NCBI GenBank assembly: GCA_964483105.1
Contig: CAYZZU010000017.1
Location: 1-53,432 of the forward strand
DNA length: 53,432 bases
Reading direction: 5' to 3'
From: CAYZZU01 sp964483105
GTDB lineage: Bacteria > CG2-30-53-67
Shown: piece by piece, positions 43,629-50,885 of the stretch
Layout: the number at the start of each line of letters is the position of its first letter
Numbering within the stretch: the stretch's first letter is position 1
The notes under the pieces: generated by a model
What the model saw: the letters and a program-made list of their open reading frames with translations, nothing else
The model's database searches: none
Told to the model about the DNA's origin: nothing
Position numbers and translations under genes: made by a program

Positions 43629-43868
43629 ATGAAGCTTTCGACCAAGGGAAGATATTGTGCACGTTTCATGTTGGATCTGGCGCTTCATTTCGGGGAGTGT
43701 ATAACAGACAGTGAGTCGTGTCATCGCTCCGGTTTTTGTGTGACCCGTGATGTCTGGGTGAATCTGAATGAGAAGATCATAGAAATGCTTCAAGCCGTCA
43801 CCTTACAGGAGATGGTTGAACGGAAAAAGGAGATCCGGAACGCAAATGTCGGTCTTTATCAAGTCTGA
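43629..43868 (+). CDS. Truncated IscR/Rrf2-type protein lacking the DNA-binding half
   Basis: This 79-residue protein starts MKLSTKGRYCARFMLDLALH, the conserved N-terminus of Rrf2/IscR/CymR regulators. At residue 24 it passes directly to CITDSESCHRSGFCVTRDVW, the cysteine-containing segment that normally begins near residue 90. It finishes with the usual C-terminal helix (LNEKIIEMLQAVTLQEMVER). About 70 residues carrying the helix-turn-helix recognition helix and wing are absent, yet the frame is preserved. The three Cys that bind [2Fe-2S] in IscR are kept (C-x6-C-x5-C). It is either a decayed regulator or a small Fe-S protein. It heads the cluster, 24 bp before the next gene. Confidence 0.75.
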   Translation: MKLSTKGRYCARFMLDLALHFGECITDSESCHRSGFCVTRDVWVNLNEKIIEMLQAVTLQEMVERKKEIRNANVGLYQV

Positions 43869-43892
43869 TTTTCTTATTGGAAAGGCGAGTCT

Positions 43893-45134
43893 ATGAGTTA
43901 CGTGAAGGGGTTGAAATGCAGGGAGTGCGGAAGAGAGTACTCCAAGGAACCGATCAACATCTGTGAGTTCTGTTTCGGTCCGTTGGAAGTAGTATACCGG
44001 TATGATGAGATCCGAAAGGTTCTCTCCCGTGATATGATTGCGTCCCGGGCCCCCAATATGTGGCGTTATCATGAGCTTCTTCCGCTGGATGACGCTCCTA
44101 CGGTCGGACTGAACGCCGGGTACACCCCGTTGGTCCGGGCGGACAACCTGGCGAAGGTTTTGGGGGTTTCCGAACTTTATATCAAAAATGATGCCGTGAG
44201 TCACCCGACCCTCTCCTTCAAAGACCGTGTGGTGGCGGTCGCTGTGTCCAAAGCCAGGGAATTCGGCTTCGACACGGTCGCCTGCGCCTCCACCGGAAAT
44301 TTAGCCAATGCCGTGGGTGCCTGCGCCGCCTCCGCCGGTATGGAGAGTTATATCTTCATTCCGGCCGACCTGGAGCAGGGGAAGGTCCTCGGGACCCAGG
44401 TCTTCGGGACGCATCTCGTGGGGGTCGAGGGGACCTATGATGACGTCAACCGGCTCTGCACGGAGATTGCGGACAAGCATCGCTGGGCCTTCGTGAATAT
44501 CAATCTCCGCCCCTTCTACGCGGAGGGATCCAAGAGCTTCGGGTACGAGATCGCCGAACAACTGGGTTGGCGGGCGCCCGCCCACGTGGTAGTTCCCATG
44601 GCGGGGGGATCATTGATCACGAAGATCCGGAAGGCGTTTCATGAATTGGAAGAGATCGGTCTGATCGACCATGCGGAGACCAGGATGTACGGCGCCCAGG
44701 CGGCGGGATGTTCCCCCATCGTCACGGCTGTGAAAAAGGGGACCGATCTGTTTAAACCGGTGAAGCCCAATACGATCGCCAAGTCTCTGGCGATCGGGAA
44801 TCCGGCGGATGGCTATTACGCCATCCGGGCCATGAACGATTCCGGCGGATGGGGAGAAGAAGCGACGGACGACGAGATTGTGGAGGCCATCAAGCTTCTG
44901 GCGGAGACCGAAGGGATCTTTACCGAGACAGCGGGGGGAGTGACGCTGGGGGCGGCGAAGAAGCTGATCGAACAAGGGCGCATTCCCCGCGATGAGCCGA
45001 TCGTAATCTCGATCACCGGCAACGGCCTGAAGACGCAGGAGGCACTGGTCGGCAGACTCAAGCCGCACGCGGTCATTGATTCGAAGTTGTCGTCTTTTGA
45101 AGAGCTTTTGATGGAAAAAAAGGCTCAAGTATGA
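43893..45134 (+). CDS. Threonine synthase-like PLP enzyme
   Basis: This 413-residue fold-type II PLP enzyme begins with a zinc ribbon (LKCRECGREYSKEPINICEF, two CxxC pairs). The PLP lysine is in SHPTLSFKDRVVAVAVSKA and the phosphate-binding loop is CASTGNLANAVGACAASAG. It ends with a 25-residue tail after SITGNGLKTQEAL. Threonine synthase converts O-phosphohomoserine to threonine. Here it is first among sulfur-carrier genes and could alternatively supply or use a phosphohomoserine-type acceptor for sulfur, which is inference. GGAAAGGCG precedes the ATG. Confidence 0.88.
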   Translation: MSYVKGLKCRECGREYSKEPINICEFCFGPLEVVYRYDEIRKVLSRDMIASRAPNMWRYHELLPLDDAPTVGLNAGYTPLVRADNLAKVLGVSELYIKNDAVSHPTLSFKDRVVAVAVSKAREFGFDTVACASTGNLANAVGACAASAGMESYIFIPADLEQGKVLGTQVFGTHLVGVEGTYDDVNRLCTEIADKHRWAFVNINLRPFYAEGSKSFGYEIAEQLGWRAPAHVVVPMAGGSLITKIRKAFHELEEIGLIDHAETRMYGAQAAGCSPIVTAVKKGTDLFKPVKPNTIAKSLAIGNPADGYYAIRAMNDSGGWGEEATDDEIVEAIKLLAETEGIFTETAGGVTLGAAKKLIEQGRIPRDEPIVISITGNGLKTQEALVGRLKPHAVIDSKLSSFEELLMEKKAQV

Positions 45135-45244
45135 TATGAAACAGGGTGTTTTGAATGTGGCGGCCCGTGTTCCGCGAGCAGAATATGGAGGAAGATTTCC
45201 GGTTCCGGATGGGAAAATCAGATGACAAACGTCAGGAGGAAAGC

Positions 45245-45520
45245 ATGAGTGTTTCAGTGAGGATCCCGACACCCCTGCGATCGTTGACCGGGGGGGAACC
45301 CGAGGTCCCGGTCGAAGGAGGAACGGTACAGGAGTTGATCGACAACCTGGAGCGCGGGTATTCGGGTATCAAGGAAAGGATCTGCGATGAAGAGGGGAAA
45401 CTTCGGCGATTCGTGAATCTCTATCTGAATGATGAGGATATCCGTTTTATGAAAGATCTCGACACGGAAGTGAATGATGGGGATATCCTTTCCATCGTGC
45501 CGGCCATCGCGGGAGGGTGA
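45245..45520 (+). CDS. MoaD/ThiS-family sulfur-carrier protein
   Basis: This 91-residue ubiquitin-fold protein begins MSVSVRIPTPLRSLTGGEPE, has VQELIDNLERGYSGIKERIC and VNLYLNDEDIRFM, and ends DGDILSIVPAIAGG. The bare C-terminal Gly-Gly is the site of adenylation and thiocarboxylate formation. It resembles CysO of Mycobacterium more than MoaD. With the E1-like enzyme, JAMM protease and CysK-like synthase in the same cluster, a role as sulfur donor for cysteine or homocysteine is likely. AGGAGGAAAG fixes the start at 45245. Confidence 0.88.
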   Translation: MSVSVRIPTPLRSLTGGEPEVPVEGGTVQELIDNLERGYSGIKERICDEEGKLRRFVNLYLNDEDIRFMKDLDTEVNDGDILSIVPAIAGG

Positions 45521-45524
45521 TTTT

Positions 45525-45761
45525 ATGAAAAGGAAGGTGTATCTGAATTTTCCACAGCATCTGATACGGGAACCTCTGATTTATCAGGTGGGTCGCGATT
45601 TCGATGTGGTGACCAATATCCGCTGCGCGAGTGTAACGCATGAAATCGGTCTGGTGGGGCTGGAGTTTGAGGGGGAAGCCGCGGAGATCGAGAAGGCTAT
45701 GGAGTACCTGGAATCGAAGGGGGTCACGGTTGAACGGGTGGAAATGAATGTTGTGGAGTAG
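45525..45761 (+). CDS. NIL-domain protein 1
   Basis: This 78-residue single-domain protein reads KRKVYLNFPQHLIREPLIYQ, then VVTNIRCASVTHEIGLVGLE and LESKGVTVERVEM. The NIL domain is a ferredoxin-like fold found at the C-terminus of MetN methionine ABC ATPases and in NIL-ferredoxins linked to homocysteine formation in methanogens. Stand-alone copies next to sulfur genes suggest amino-acid sensing or a sulfur-transfer accessory role. It begins 5 bp after the sulfur carrier, with GGGAGGG upstream. Confidence 0.82.
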   Translation: MKRKVYLNFPQHLIREPLIYQVGRDFDVVTNIRCASVTHEIGLVGLEFEGEAAEIEKAMEYLESKGVTVERVEMNVVE

Positions 45762-45838
45762 CCCCTGGATCCCGGGTTCATTGTCCGGGGGGGTGGGAGA
45801 AAGCGTTCTGTGATCCGTTCCCAGACGGGGGAATTATC

Positions 45839-46078
45839 ATGGCGAAGAAGACCGTGAAACTGACTTTTACCGGGGAGATGATCCGGGAGCCGCTGATCTA
45901 CCGCCTGGGAAGGGAATTTGACGTTGTGCCGAACATCTTCCGGGCGGCGGTGGCCGGAGAAGAAGGATGGGTGCTTCTGGAACTCGAGGGGGAGGAAGAA
46001 GAGCTTCGGCGGGTGACGGATTTTCTGGAAGGTGTCGGAGTGAAGGTGGAAGAGAGCAGGGGCCCACTTCCGAAATAA
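45839..46078 (+). CDS. NIL-domain protein 2
   Basis: This 79-residue protein is a second stand-alone NIL domain: VKLTFTGEMIREPLIYRLGR, EFDVVPNIFRAAVAGEEGWV and FLEGVGVKVEE. It is a clear paralogue of the protein encoded 78 bp upstream, with the IREPLIYxxGRxFDVVxNI core in common. It lacks the single Cys (NIRC) of copy 1. Tandem NIL genes suggest a heterodimer or two specificities. Confidence 0.82.
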   Translation: MAKKTVKLTFTGEMIREPLIYRLGREFDVVPNIFRAAVAGEEGWVLLELEGEEEELRRVTDFLEGVGVKVEESRGPLPK

Positions 46079-46096
46079 GGAGTCAATGAGCCGCGT

Positions 46097-46903
46097 ATGT
46101 TTGAATTTACGGAAGAAGAGATTCGACGGTACAGCCGTCATATCCTCCTGCCGGAAGTGGGAGGGGCCGGGCAGAAAAAGATCAACCAGGCACGTGTTCT
46201 TCTGGTCGGAGCCGGGGGGCTGGGCGCCCCGGTCGGATACTATCTGGCCGCGGCGGGTGTCGGGAAGATCGGTATTGTGGATGCGGACCAGGTTGAATTG
46301 AGCAATCTGCAGCGCCAGGTCGTTCACAGCACCCAGGACCTCGGAAAGAACAAGGCCGAATCCGAGAGGGAGACTCTGCTGGCGCTGAATCCGGGTATCG
46401 AGGTGATCGCGTATCCGGAGCGGGTCACTTCACGGAATATGTTCTCCTTACTGGAAGGATATGACATCGTTGTAGATGGAAGCGACAACTTCCCGACGCG
46501 GTATCTGGTCAATGATGCGTGTGTGCTGACGGGAAAACCTCTTTCCCACGGGTCGGTTTTCCGTTTCCACGGCCAGGTGATGACCATTGTGCCGGGAGAG
46601 GGGCCGTGTTACCGGTGCCTGTTCCGGGAGCCCCCCCCTCCGGGGATGACCGCTTCCTGTGAAGAAGCGGGTGTGCTTGGGGTCCTTCCCGGAATGATCG
46701 GATTGCTTCAGGCCACGGAGGTTTTAAAATTAATCCTGAATCAGGGGCAGGTGCTGAACGGGCGCCTGTTGACCTATGAGGCCCTGGAAATGGAATTCAA
46801 AAGCATCCGGGTTCGGAAGGATCCGGACTGTCCGGTGTGCGGTGAGCACCCGACCATCACGGAATTGATCGACTATGAAGAATTCTGCCGTGTGAATTTC
46901 TGA
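46097..46903 (+). CDS. E1-like sulfur-carrier adenylyltransferase (MoeB/ThiF/HesA family)
   Basis: This 268-residue protein activates the C-terminal Gly-Gly of the sulfur carrier with ATP. The nucleotide fold is ARVLLVGAGGLGAPVGYYLA, and the MoeB signature ELSNLQRQVVHSTQDLGKNK and DGSDNFPTRYLVNDAC follow. Zinc ligands are GPCYRCLF and DCPVCGEHP, and a candidate catalytic Cys is in MTASCEEAGVLG. It lacks a C-terminal rhodanese domain, so sulfur must arrive from another protein, for which the TusA/DsrE set downstream is an obvious candidate. Confidence 0.92.
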   Translation: MFEFTEEEIRRYSRHILLPEVGGAGQKKINQARVLLVGAGGLGAPVGYYLAAAGVGKIGIVDADQVELSNLQRQVVHSTQDLGKNKAESERETLLALNPGIEVIAYPERVTSRNMFSLLEGYDIVVDGSDNFPTRYLVNDACVLTGKPLSHGSVFRFHGQVMTIVPGEGPCYRCLFREPPPPGMTASCEEAGVLGVLPGMIGLLQATEVLKLILNQGQVLNGRLLTYEALEMEFKSIRVRKDPDCPVCGEHPTITELIDYEEFCRVNF

Positions 46904-46997
46904 CGCGTGATTGAATCTCCCGTATGCTTCATTCCTTGAATGTCTCACGCATCGTTTCCCGGATCACAGAAACACGATTCCAGTCGGAAGCAGGGCC

Positions 46998-47438
46998 ATG
47001 ATCACGATTTCCCAACGGCTGCTTGAAGAGATCCTCCGGCACGCCGCGCGGTCTTATCCGGAGGAGTGCTGCGGGATTCTGGTGGGGAGTGATGAGGGGG
47101 AGAGAAGAGTGGAACGGGTTTTCCCTGCGGAAAACAGCGAGCGGAAGCGGAGACATGACCGGTACGCCATTGACACCGGGACTTTTTTAAAGATTGACGG
47201 TGAGGCCAGGGCCGTGGGGTGGGACATTCTCGGTTTTTATCACTCCCATCCCCGCTATTCCTTTTATCCTTCGGAAACGGACCGGCTGCGAGCCTGGCAT
47301 GGTTATTCCTATCTGATCGTTGCCGTGCCGGAAGAGGGAAAAGCGGAAACCCGATCCTGGGTACTGGATCGCGATGGAAAGGGTTTTCAGGAGGAGTTGA
47401 TCCGGATGGTTCCGAATAGAGGCCGGGACAATGCGTAA
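46998..47438 (+). CDS. JAMM/Mov34 metalloprotease (Mec+ family)
   Basis: This 146-residue zinc protease starts MITISQRLLEEILRHAARSY with the catalytic Glu region PEECCGILVG. The JAMM motif is FYHSHPRYSFYPSETDRLRA (HxHx7Sx2D). In Mycobacterium, Mec+ releases cysteine from the CysO-cysteine adduct; in Wolinella, the related HcyD trims the sulfur carrier. Because the carrier here already ends in Gly-Gly, the Mec+ role (release of the amino-acid product) is more likely. ATG 46998 is preferred; the gene overlaps the next by 8 bp. Confidence 0.9.
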   Translation: MITISQRLLEEILRHAARSYPEECCGILVGSDEGERRVERVFPAENSERKRRHDRYAIDTGTFLKIDGEARAVGWDILGFYHSHPRYSFYPSETDRLRAWHGYSYLIVAVPEEGKAETRSWVLDRDGKGFQEELIRMVPNRGRDNA

Positions 47439-47757
47439 AGAACAAAGAACCGGGTCGAAAATCTGTATCCTGGTTACGAGCGCTCCGGAAAGTACGAATA
47501 CCCATACTTTGGTCCGGATCACGGACGCGGCCCTCCGTCTTGGACATCGGGTTCGGATTTTCCTGATGTACGACGGCGTGTATCATGTTCAACATGAGGT
47601 CCTTCATTCCCTGATCGAAAAGGGGGTGGAGGTTTCCCTCTGCGCCAGAAACGCCCAGGAACTTGGAGTGGAAAAGCGCCCGGGAATCCTTTTCGGAAGC
47701 CAGTATGACCTGGCTGTTATGGTCTCAGAATCCGACGCGTTTCTGTCGCTGCATTGA
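47431..47757 (+). CDS. DsrE-like sulfur-relay protein
   Basis: This 108-residue protein has KICILVTSAPESTNTHTLVR, RVRIFLMYDGVYHV and GVEVSLCARNAQELGV. It fits the DsrE/TusD family, whose conserved Cys carries a persulfide; SLCARN is the probable equivalent. It is followed by DsrF-like and DsrH-like genes in the canonical order. The start overlaps the JAMM gene by 8 bp, implying coupling. Confidence 0.82.
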   Translation: MRKEQRTGSKICILVTSAPESTNTHTLVRITDAALRLGHRVRIFLMYDGVYHVQHEVLHSLIEKGVEVSLCARNAQELGVEKRPGILFGSQYDLAVMVSESDAFLSLH

Positions 47758-47793
47758 TTCATCGATTTGCGTGTCGGAAGACCGGAAGCCATC

Positions 47794-48138
47794 ATGAAAA
47801 CTGTCACCACCGTGATTCGATGCTCTCCCTTCAACAGCATGCAGGCGTCCGAGGCGCTCCGCATGAGCCTCGGATTGAGCCTGTCGAGCAATCGGGTGAG
47901 GGTGCTTTTTGCCGAGGATGGGGTCTATCTCCTGGGGCCTGTCTCTGTGGAGCGGATCGGTTTTTCGGAGATGGAACGGCACATCCGAACACTGCTGGAG
48001 GTTGGATGCGAACTTTGGGTGGAATCGGAATCACTTGAGGCACGGGGCCTCTCTCGGCTGAATTTTGATGTCAAAACCGCTGAGCGGAATGAAGTTTCCC
48101 GGTTTCTCGCGGAGAGTGATCTGGTCATGAGTTTTTAG
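47794..48138 (+). CDS. DsrF/DsrE-fold protein
   Basis: This 114-residue protein begins KTVTTVIRCSPFNSMQASEA, has LSSNRVRVLFAEDGVYLLG and CELWVESESLEARGL, and ends FLAESDLVMSF, matching the DsrF/TusC group. At the position of the DsrE persulfide Cys it has Glu (WVESES), as expected for the structural DsrF subunit of a DsrEFH-like complex. The ATG at 47794 is chosen over an upstream TTG. Confidence 0.8.
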   Translation: MKTVTTVIRCSPFNSMQASEALRMSLGLSLSSNRVRVLFAEDGVYLLGPVSVERIGFSEMERHIRTLLEVGCELWVESESLEARGLSRLNFDVKTAERNEVSRFLAESDLVMSF

Positions 48139-48157
48139 CGGGAGAAGGGATTCACGC

Positions 48158-48418
48158 GTGAAGATCCTGCATGTCATCAAGACACTGGATGATCGTTACG
48201 CCTATGAGATGGCGTCACGGCAGAGAGAGGAAGAAGGCCATTCCGTCGGGATTCTTCTCCTGCAGGACGCGGTATTGACCCCGCCTGTGGATGCGTCCGG
48301 CCTGTTTGCGTGCAGAGAGGATGTGGAGGCGAGAGGCGGTCCATGTCCCGGACGTGCGGTCGGCTATGAAGAAATCGTGCGGATGCTTCTGGAGTATGAT
48401 ACAGTCATCTGCTGGTAA
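48158..48418 (+). CDS. DsrH/TusB-like protein
   Basis: This 86-residue protein begins with GTG: MKILHVIKTLDDRYAYEMAS, then VGILLLQDAVLTPPV and ending YDTVICW. These features match DsrH/TusB, the third subunit of the TusBCD/DsrEFH sulfur-transfer hexamer. Extra Cys residues (FACRED, GPCPGR) are not part of the usual pattern. It sits 19 bp after the DsrF-like gene. Confidence 0.78.
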   Translation: MKILHVIKTLDDRYAYEMASRQREEEGHSVGILLLQDAVLTPPVDASGLFACREDVEARGGPCPGRAVGYEEIVRMLLEYDTVICW

Positions 48419-48447
48419 TGGAATATGATTTTCAGGAGGGGTGTTCT

Positions 48448-48696
48448 GTGAGTGATGAGACCCGGATTGACAAGGAACTGAACATCAAAGGTGAAGTCTG
48501 TCCCTACACCTTTGTGAAAACCAAACTTGCGCTGGAGACGATGGAGGCGGGAGAGGTTTTACGGATTATTGTGGATCATCTTCCCGCCACGGAAAATGTT
48601 CCTAAAAGCCTGAAAGGGGAGGGGAACGAAGTCCTGGATGTCAGCCGGGTCAATGAGACCGACTGGCAGATTCTGGCCCGTAAGGGGGGACGATGA
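48448..48696 (+). CDS. TusA/SirA-family sulfur-transfer protein
   Basis: This 82-residue protein begins at GTG 48448 behind AGGAGGGG, reading SDETRIDKELNIKGEVCPYT; an in-frame ATG at 48418 overlapping the previous stop is also possible. The persulfide Cys lies in the CPYTFVKTKLALE motif (CPxP-like, with Tyr-Thr in place of the more common pattern). TusA passes sulfur to DsrEFH/TusBCD, whose genes lie immediately upstream. Confidence 0.9.
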   Translation: MSDETRIDKELNIKGEVCPYTFVKTKLALETMEAGEVLRIIVDHLPATENVPKSLKGEGNEVLDVSRVNETDWQILARKGGR

Positions 48697-48769
48697 TGAT
48701 CGGAAACAGGGATCCGGAAGATCGGCCTTTTCTCCCCGGAACCACGTTGATCCCGGATTGAGGAGTTCC

Positions 48770-49705
48770 ATGAGACACAATCGGATCTACAACGATGTCA
48801 CCGAACTGATCGGAGATACGCCGATGGTTCGCCTGAATCATGTGATTCAGCCGACACCGGAAAGAACGGCCTGCGCCAAGCTGGAGTATTTCAACCCGGT
48901 GGGATCGATCAAGGACCGGACCGCCTTCGGAATGATACGGGGAGGGATTCAAGACGGTTTTTTGAAGGAGGAAACCATCTGCGTGGAGCCGACCTCGGGG
49001 AATACCGGCGTGGCTTTAAGCGTATTCCTGAATATGATGGGATTTCCTAAACCGATCATTACCTCCGGAGAGCAGGTCCCCGAAGGCAAAAAGGCGCTTT
49101 TGAGTCTTACGACCCGCGGGATGGATTTGACCCCGGATGACGCCTGCCCCCGGTTCCCCGGAGAAGGAGCGATCGCGGCGGCCTTCGGCTACAAGAACAG
49201 GAAGAATCACTTCGTTCCCTACCAGTATGGAAATCCTCACAATCCGGAGATCCATTACAAGACGACGGGGCCGGAGATCTGGGAACAGACCGGGGGGAAG
49301 ATCACTCATTTCGTGTGTGGTGTCGGGACAGGGGGAACCATTACCGGTACGGGACGATTTCTCAAGGAAAAGAACCCCGATATCCGGATCATCTCTGTCG
49401 AACCGAGTGAGAAGAGTCACGAGTTTTACGGTCTTCGGAACACGGAATATACCATGAAGCCGGAGATCTATGACGAATCGATCATTGATGAGAAACTTCT
49501 GGTCGAGTCCGACGATGCTTACCGGACGTTGGTGGAGATGATTACCCGGGAGGGAATTGTGGCCGGGCCTTCTTCCGGAATGGCCGTGTACGGGATGAAG
49601 GTGCTTGAACAAAGGGGGGAGACAGGGCTCTTTGTCGCCATCGTGGCCGATGAGTTTTTCCGGTATGCGAACGAGATCCTGGATAAACTGAAAAAATTTC
49701 TGTGA
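48770..49705 (+). CDS. Cysteine synthase-like PLP enzyme (CysK/CysM family)
   Basis: This 311-residue enzyme binds PLP at the Lys of FNPVGSIKDRTAFGMIR, with the substrate loop EPTSGNTGVALS and the phosphate loop VCGVGTGGTITGTGRF. It ends FFRYANEILDKLKKFL. The family makes cysteine from O-acetyl- or O-phosphoserine and sulfide; CysM of Mycobacterium uses CysO-thiocarboxylate instead. Its place in a cluster with a CysO-like carrier, Mec+ and an E1-like enzyme favours the carrier-dependent route. GAGGAG fixes the start at 48770. Confidence 0.9.
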   Translation: MRHNRIYNDVTELIGDTPMVRLNHVIQPTPERTACAKLEYFNPVGSIKDRTAFGMIRGGIQDGFLKEETICVEPTSGNTGVALSVFLNMMGFPKPIITSGEQVPEGKKALLSLTTRGMDLTPDDACPRFPGEGAIAAAFGYKNRKNHFVPYQYGNPHNPEIHYKTTGPEIWEQTGGKITHFVCGVGTGGTITGTGRFLKEKNPDIRIISVEPSEKSHEFYGLRNTEYTMKPEIYDESIIDEKLLVESDDAYRTLVEMITREGIVAGPSSGMAVYGMKVLEQRGETGLFVAIVADEFFRYANEILDKLKKFL

Positions 49706-49714
49706 AATCTTTTT

Positions 49715-50053
49715 CTACTTGCCTGCCGGGCTGTTCTTTCTGCCCGTTAGGCTTCGTGTTTTCCTTCGTTCCTCAACCATCAATTCAACGGTGTCGGACT
49801 GGAAGGCGGGAATGACACCGGCTTCTCCGGAGTCGGGGCGGATCATGTACCGAAATGAGCCGAGCTGTCCATACTTCTCCGCCATATTCTTCCATCCGTT
49901 CACGAAGAGGGGACATTCATCATTGATACAGACCCACAGGAAGTCACTTTCCCATTCCAATTCCTCTGCGACGTCCGGAAGAGGCAGGGGAATCTGATAT
50001 TCCTCCATCTGTTCCCCACAGTGGGGGCAGGAGGGTTTTCGGGCAACGTTCAA
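49715..50053 (-). CDS. Small zinc-ribbon protein
   Basis: This 112-residue soluble protein has CPHCGEQMEEYQIP near the N-terminus and WVCINDECPLFVNGW about 30 residues later, four Cys pairs suited to a zinc ribbon. The tail is basic (EERRKKTRSLTGRK-like). I do not know the family. It lies 48 bp after the KaiC-like ATPase gene, on the same strand, and may work with it. The 3' end is convergent with the CysK-like gene. Confidence 0.7.
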   Translation of the reverse strand: MNVARKPSCPHCGEQMEEYQIPLPLPDVAEELEWESDFLWVCINDECPLFVNGWKNMAEKYGQLGSFRYMIRPDSGEAGVIPAFQSDTVELMVEERRKTRSLTGRKNSPAGK

Positions 50054-50101
50054 GGTTTTTCCCCTTTTTCCGAAGAGGGTGGGTATCGGAATTCCACCGG
50101 G

Positions 50102-50812
50102 CTATTCATCCATTAGAAGCATCGTGTGGGGGTTCAGCTTGATCGGCAGATCTGCGCCGACCGGCTGGTCGAAATTTTTCAGGAGTTTCAGGTGGACAGC
50201 GTCATCCTTCGGGTCCAGCATGATAATTAATGAGAAGAGATCATCCACTTCATGACAGGGCGCTGGAATTCCCCGGTCGTTTTGAATGTCGGATTCCCGA
50301 TGGGTTCGCGCGGAGAACCAGATTTCGATATCCTGTTCCTCCGCGGCATATTTGAAGGCGGCCAAGGTATCCCAGGCAACGTCCTGTTCCTCGAAAGGAA
50401 ATCCATCGATGAGAATCAGATCCGGGGTGAATGTACCGTCTTGTGCGATGTCATTCATGTCCCGAATGAGACGTTTCACCGTGAAGGTCTCCGGAGTGTA
50501 GGAGAGGATGATCCGGTTTCGATCTATTTCTTCCTGCGTTTTATCGGGGTCCCGGATATCAAAAGTTTTGTAGAGGTCGGAAAGAATTTCATTATACCAG
50601 ACCTGGACGTCCTCAAGGGATTCTCCAATTCCGACGTGCACCACTTTTTGATGTTTAAATAAATTGTCCAGGGCCACGTGAATCAGGCAGGCTGTCTTCC
50701 CGACCCCGGCCCTGGCCATGAATATCCCCAGATTGCCTTTGCCCAGACCTCCGCCGGTCTCCTTTTGAAGAATCCTCATCGGGCTTTTCAATGTAAACTC
50801 CTGTCTCAGCAT
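50102..50812 (-). CDS. RecA/KaiC-like P-loop ATPase
   Basis: This 236-residue protein has a Walker A in FMARAGVGKTACLIHVALDN (about 33-52), Walker B in PDLILIDGFPFEEQDVAW and a sensor-like IEIWFSARTHRES. It resembles a single KaiC/RadA core domain without KaiC's second domain. It starts MLRQEFTLKSPMRILQKETG, possibly an oligomerisation arm. ATG 50812 behind GGGAGG is preferred over an upstream TTG. It forms a pair with the zinc-ribbon gene; the role is unknown. Confidence 0.72.
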   Translation of the reverse strand: MLRQEFTLKSPMRILQKETGGGLGKGNLGIFMARAGVGKTACLIHVALDNLFKHQKVVHVGIGESLEDVQVWYNEILSDLYKTFDIRDPDKTQEEIDRNRIILSYTPETFTVKRLIRDMNDIAQDGTFTPDLILIDGFPFEEQDVAWDTLAAFKYAAEEQDIEIWFSARTHRESDIQNDRGIPAPCHEVDDLFSLIIMLDPKDDAVHLKLLKNFDQPVGADLPIKLNPHTMLLMDE

Positions 50813-50885
50813 TTCCGGTTCCCTCCCGAAAGGATTCCCCAAAATCCTGATGGAACGCGGAAACCCTCGAAGAACGAAAGGGGAA

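Noticed and set aside
47755..47793. In-frame TGA between the DsrE-like and DsrF-like genes, which could be read as a fused selenoprotein
   Set aside because: The DsrE-like protein already has its normal length, no stable hairpin follows the TGA, and the next gene has its own start; the shared frame is chance.
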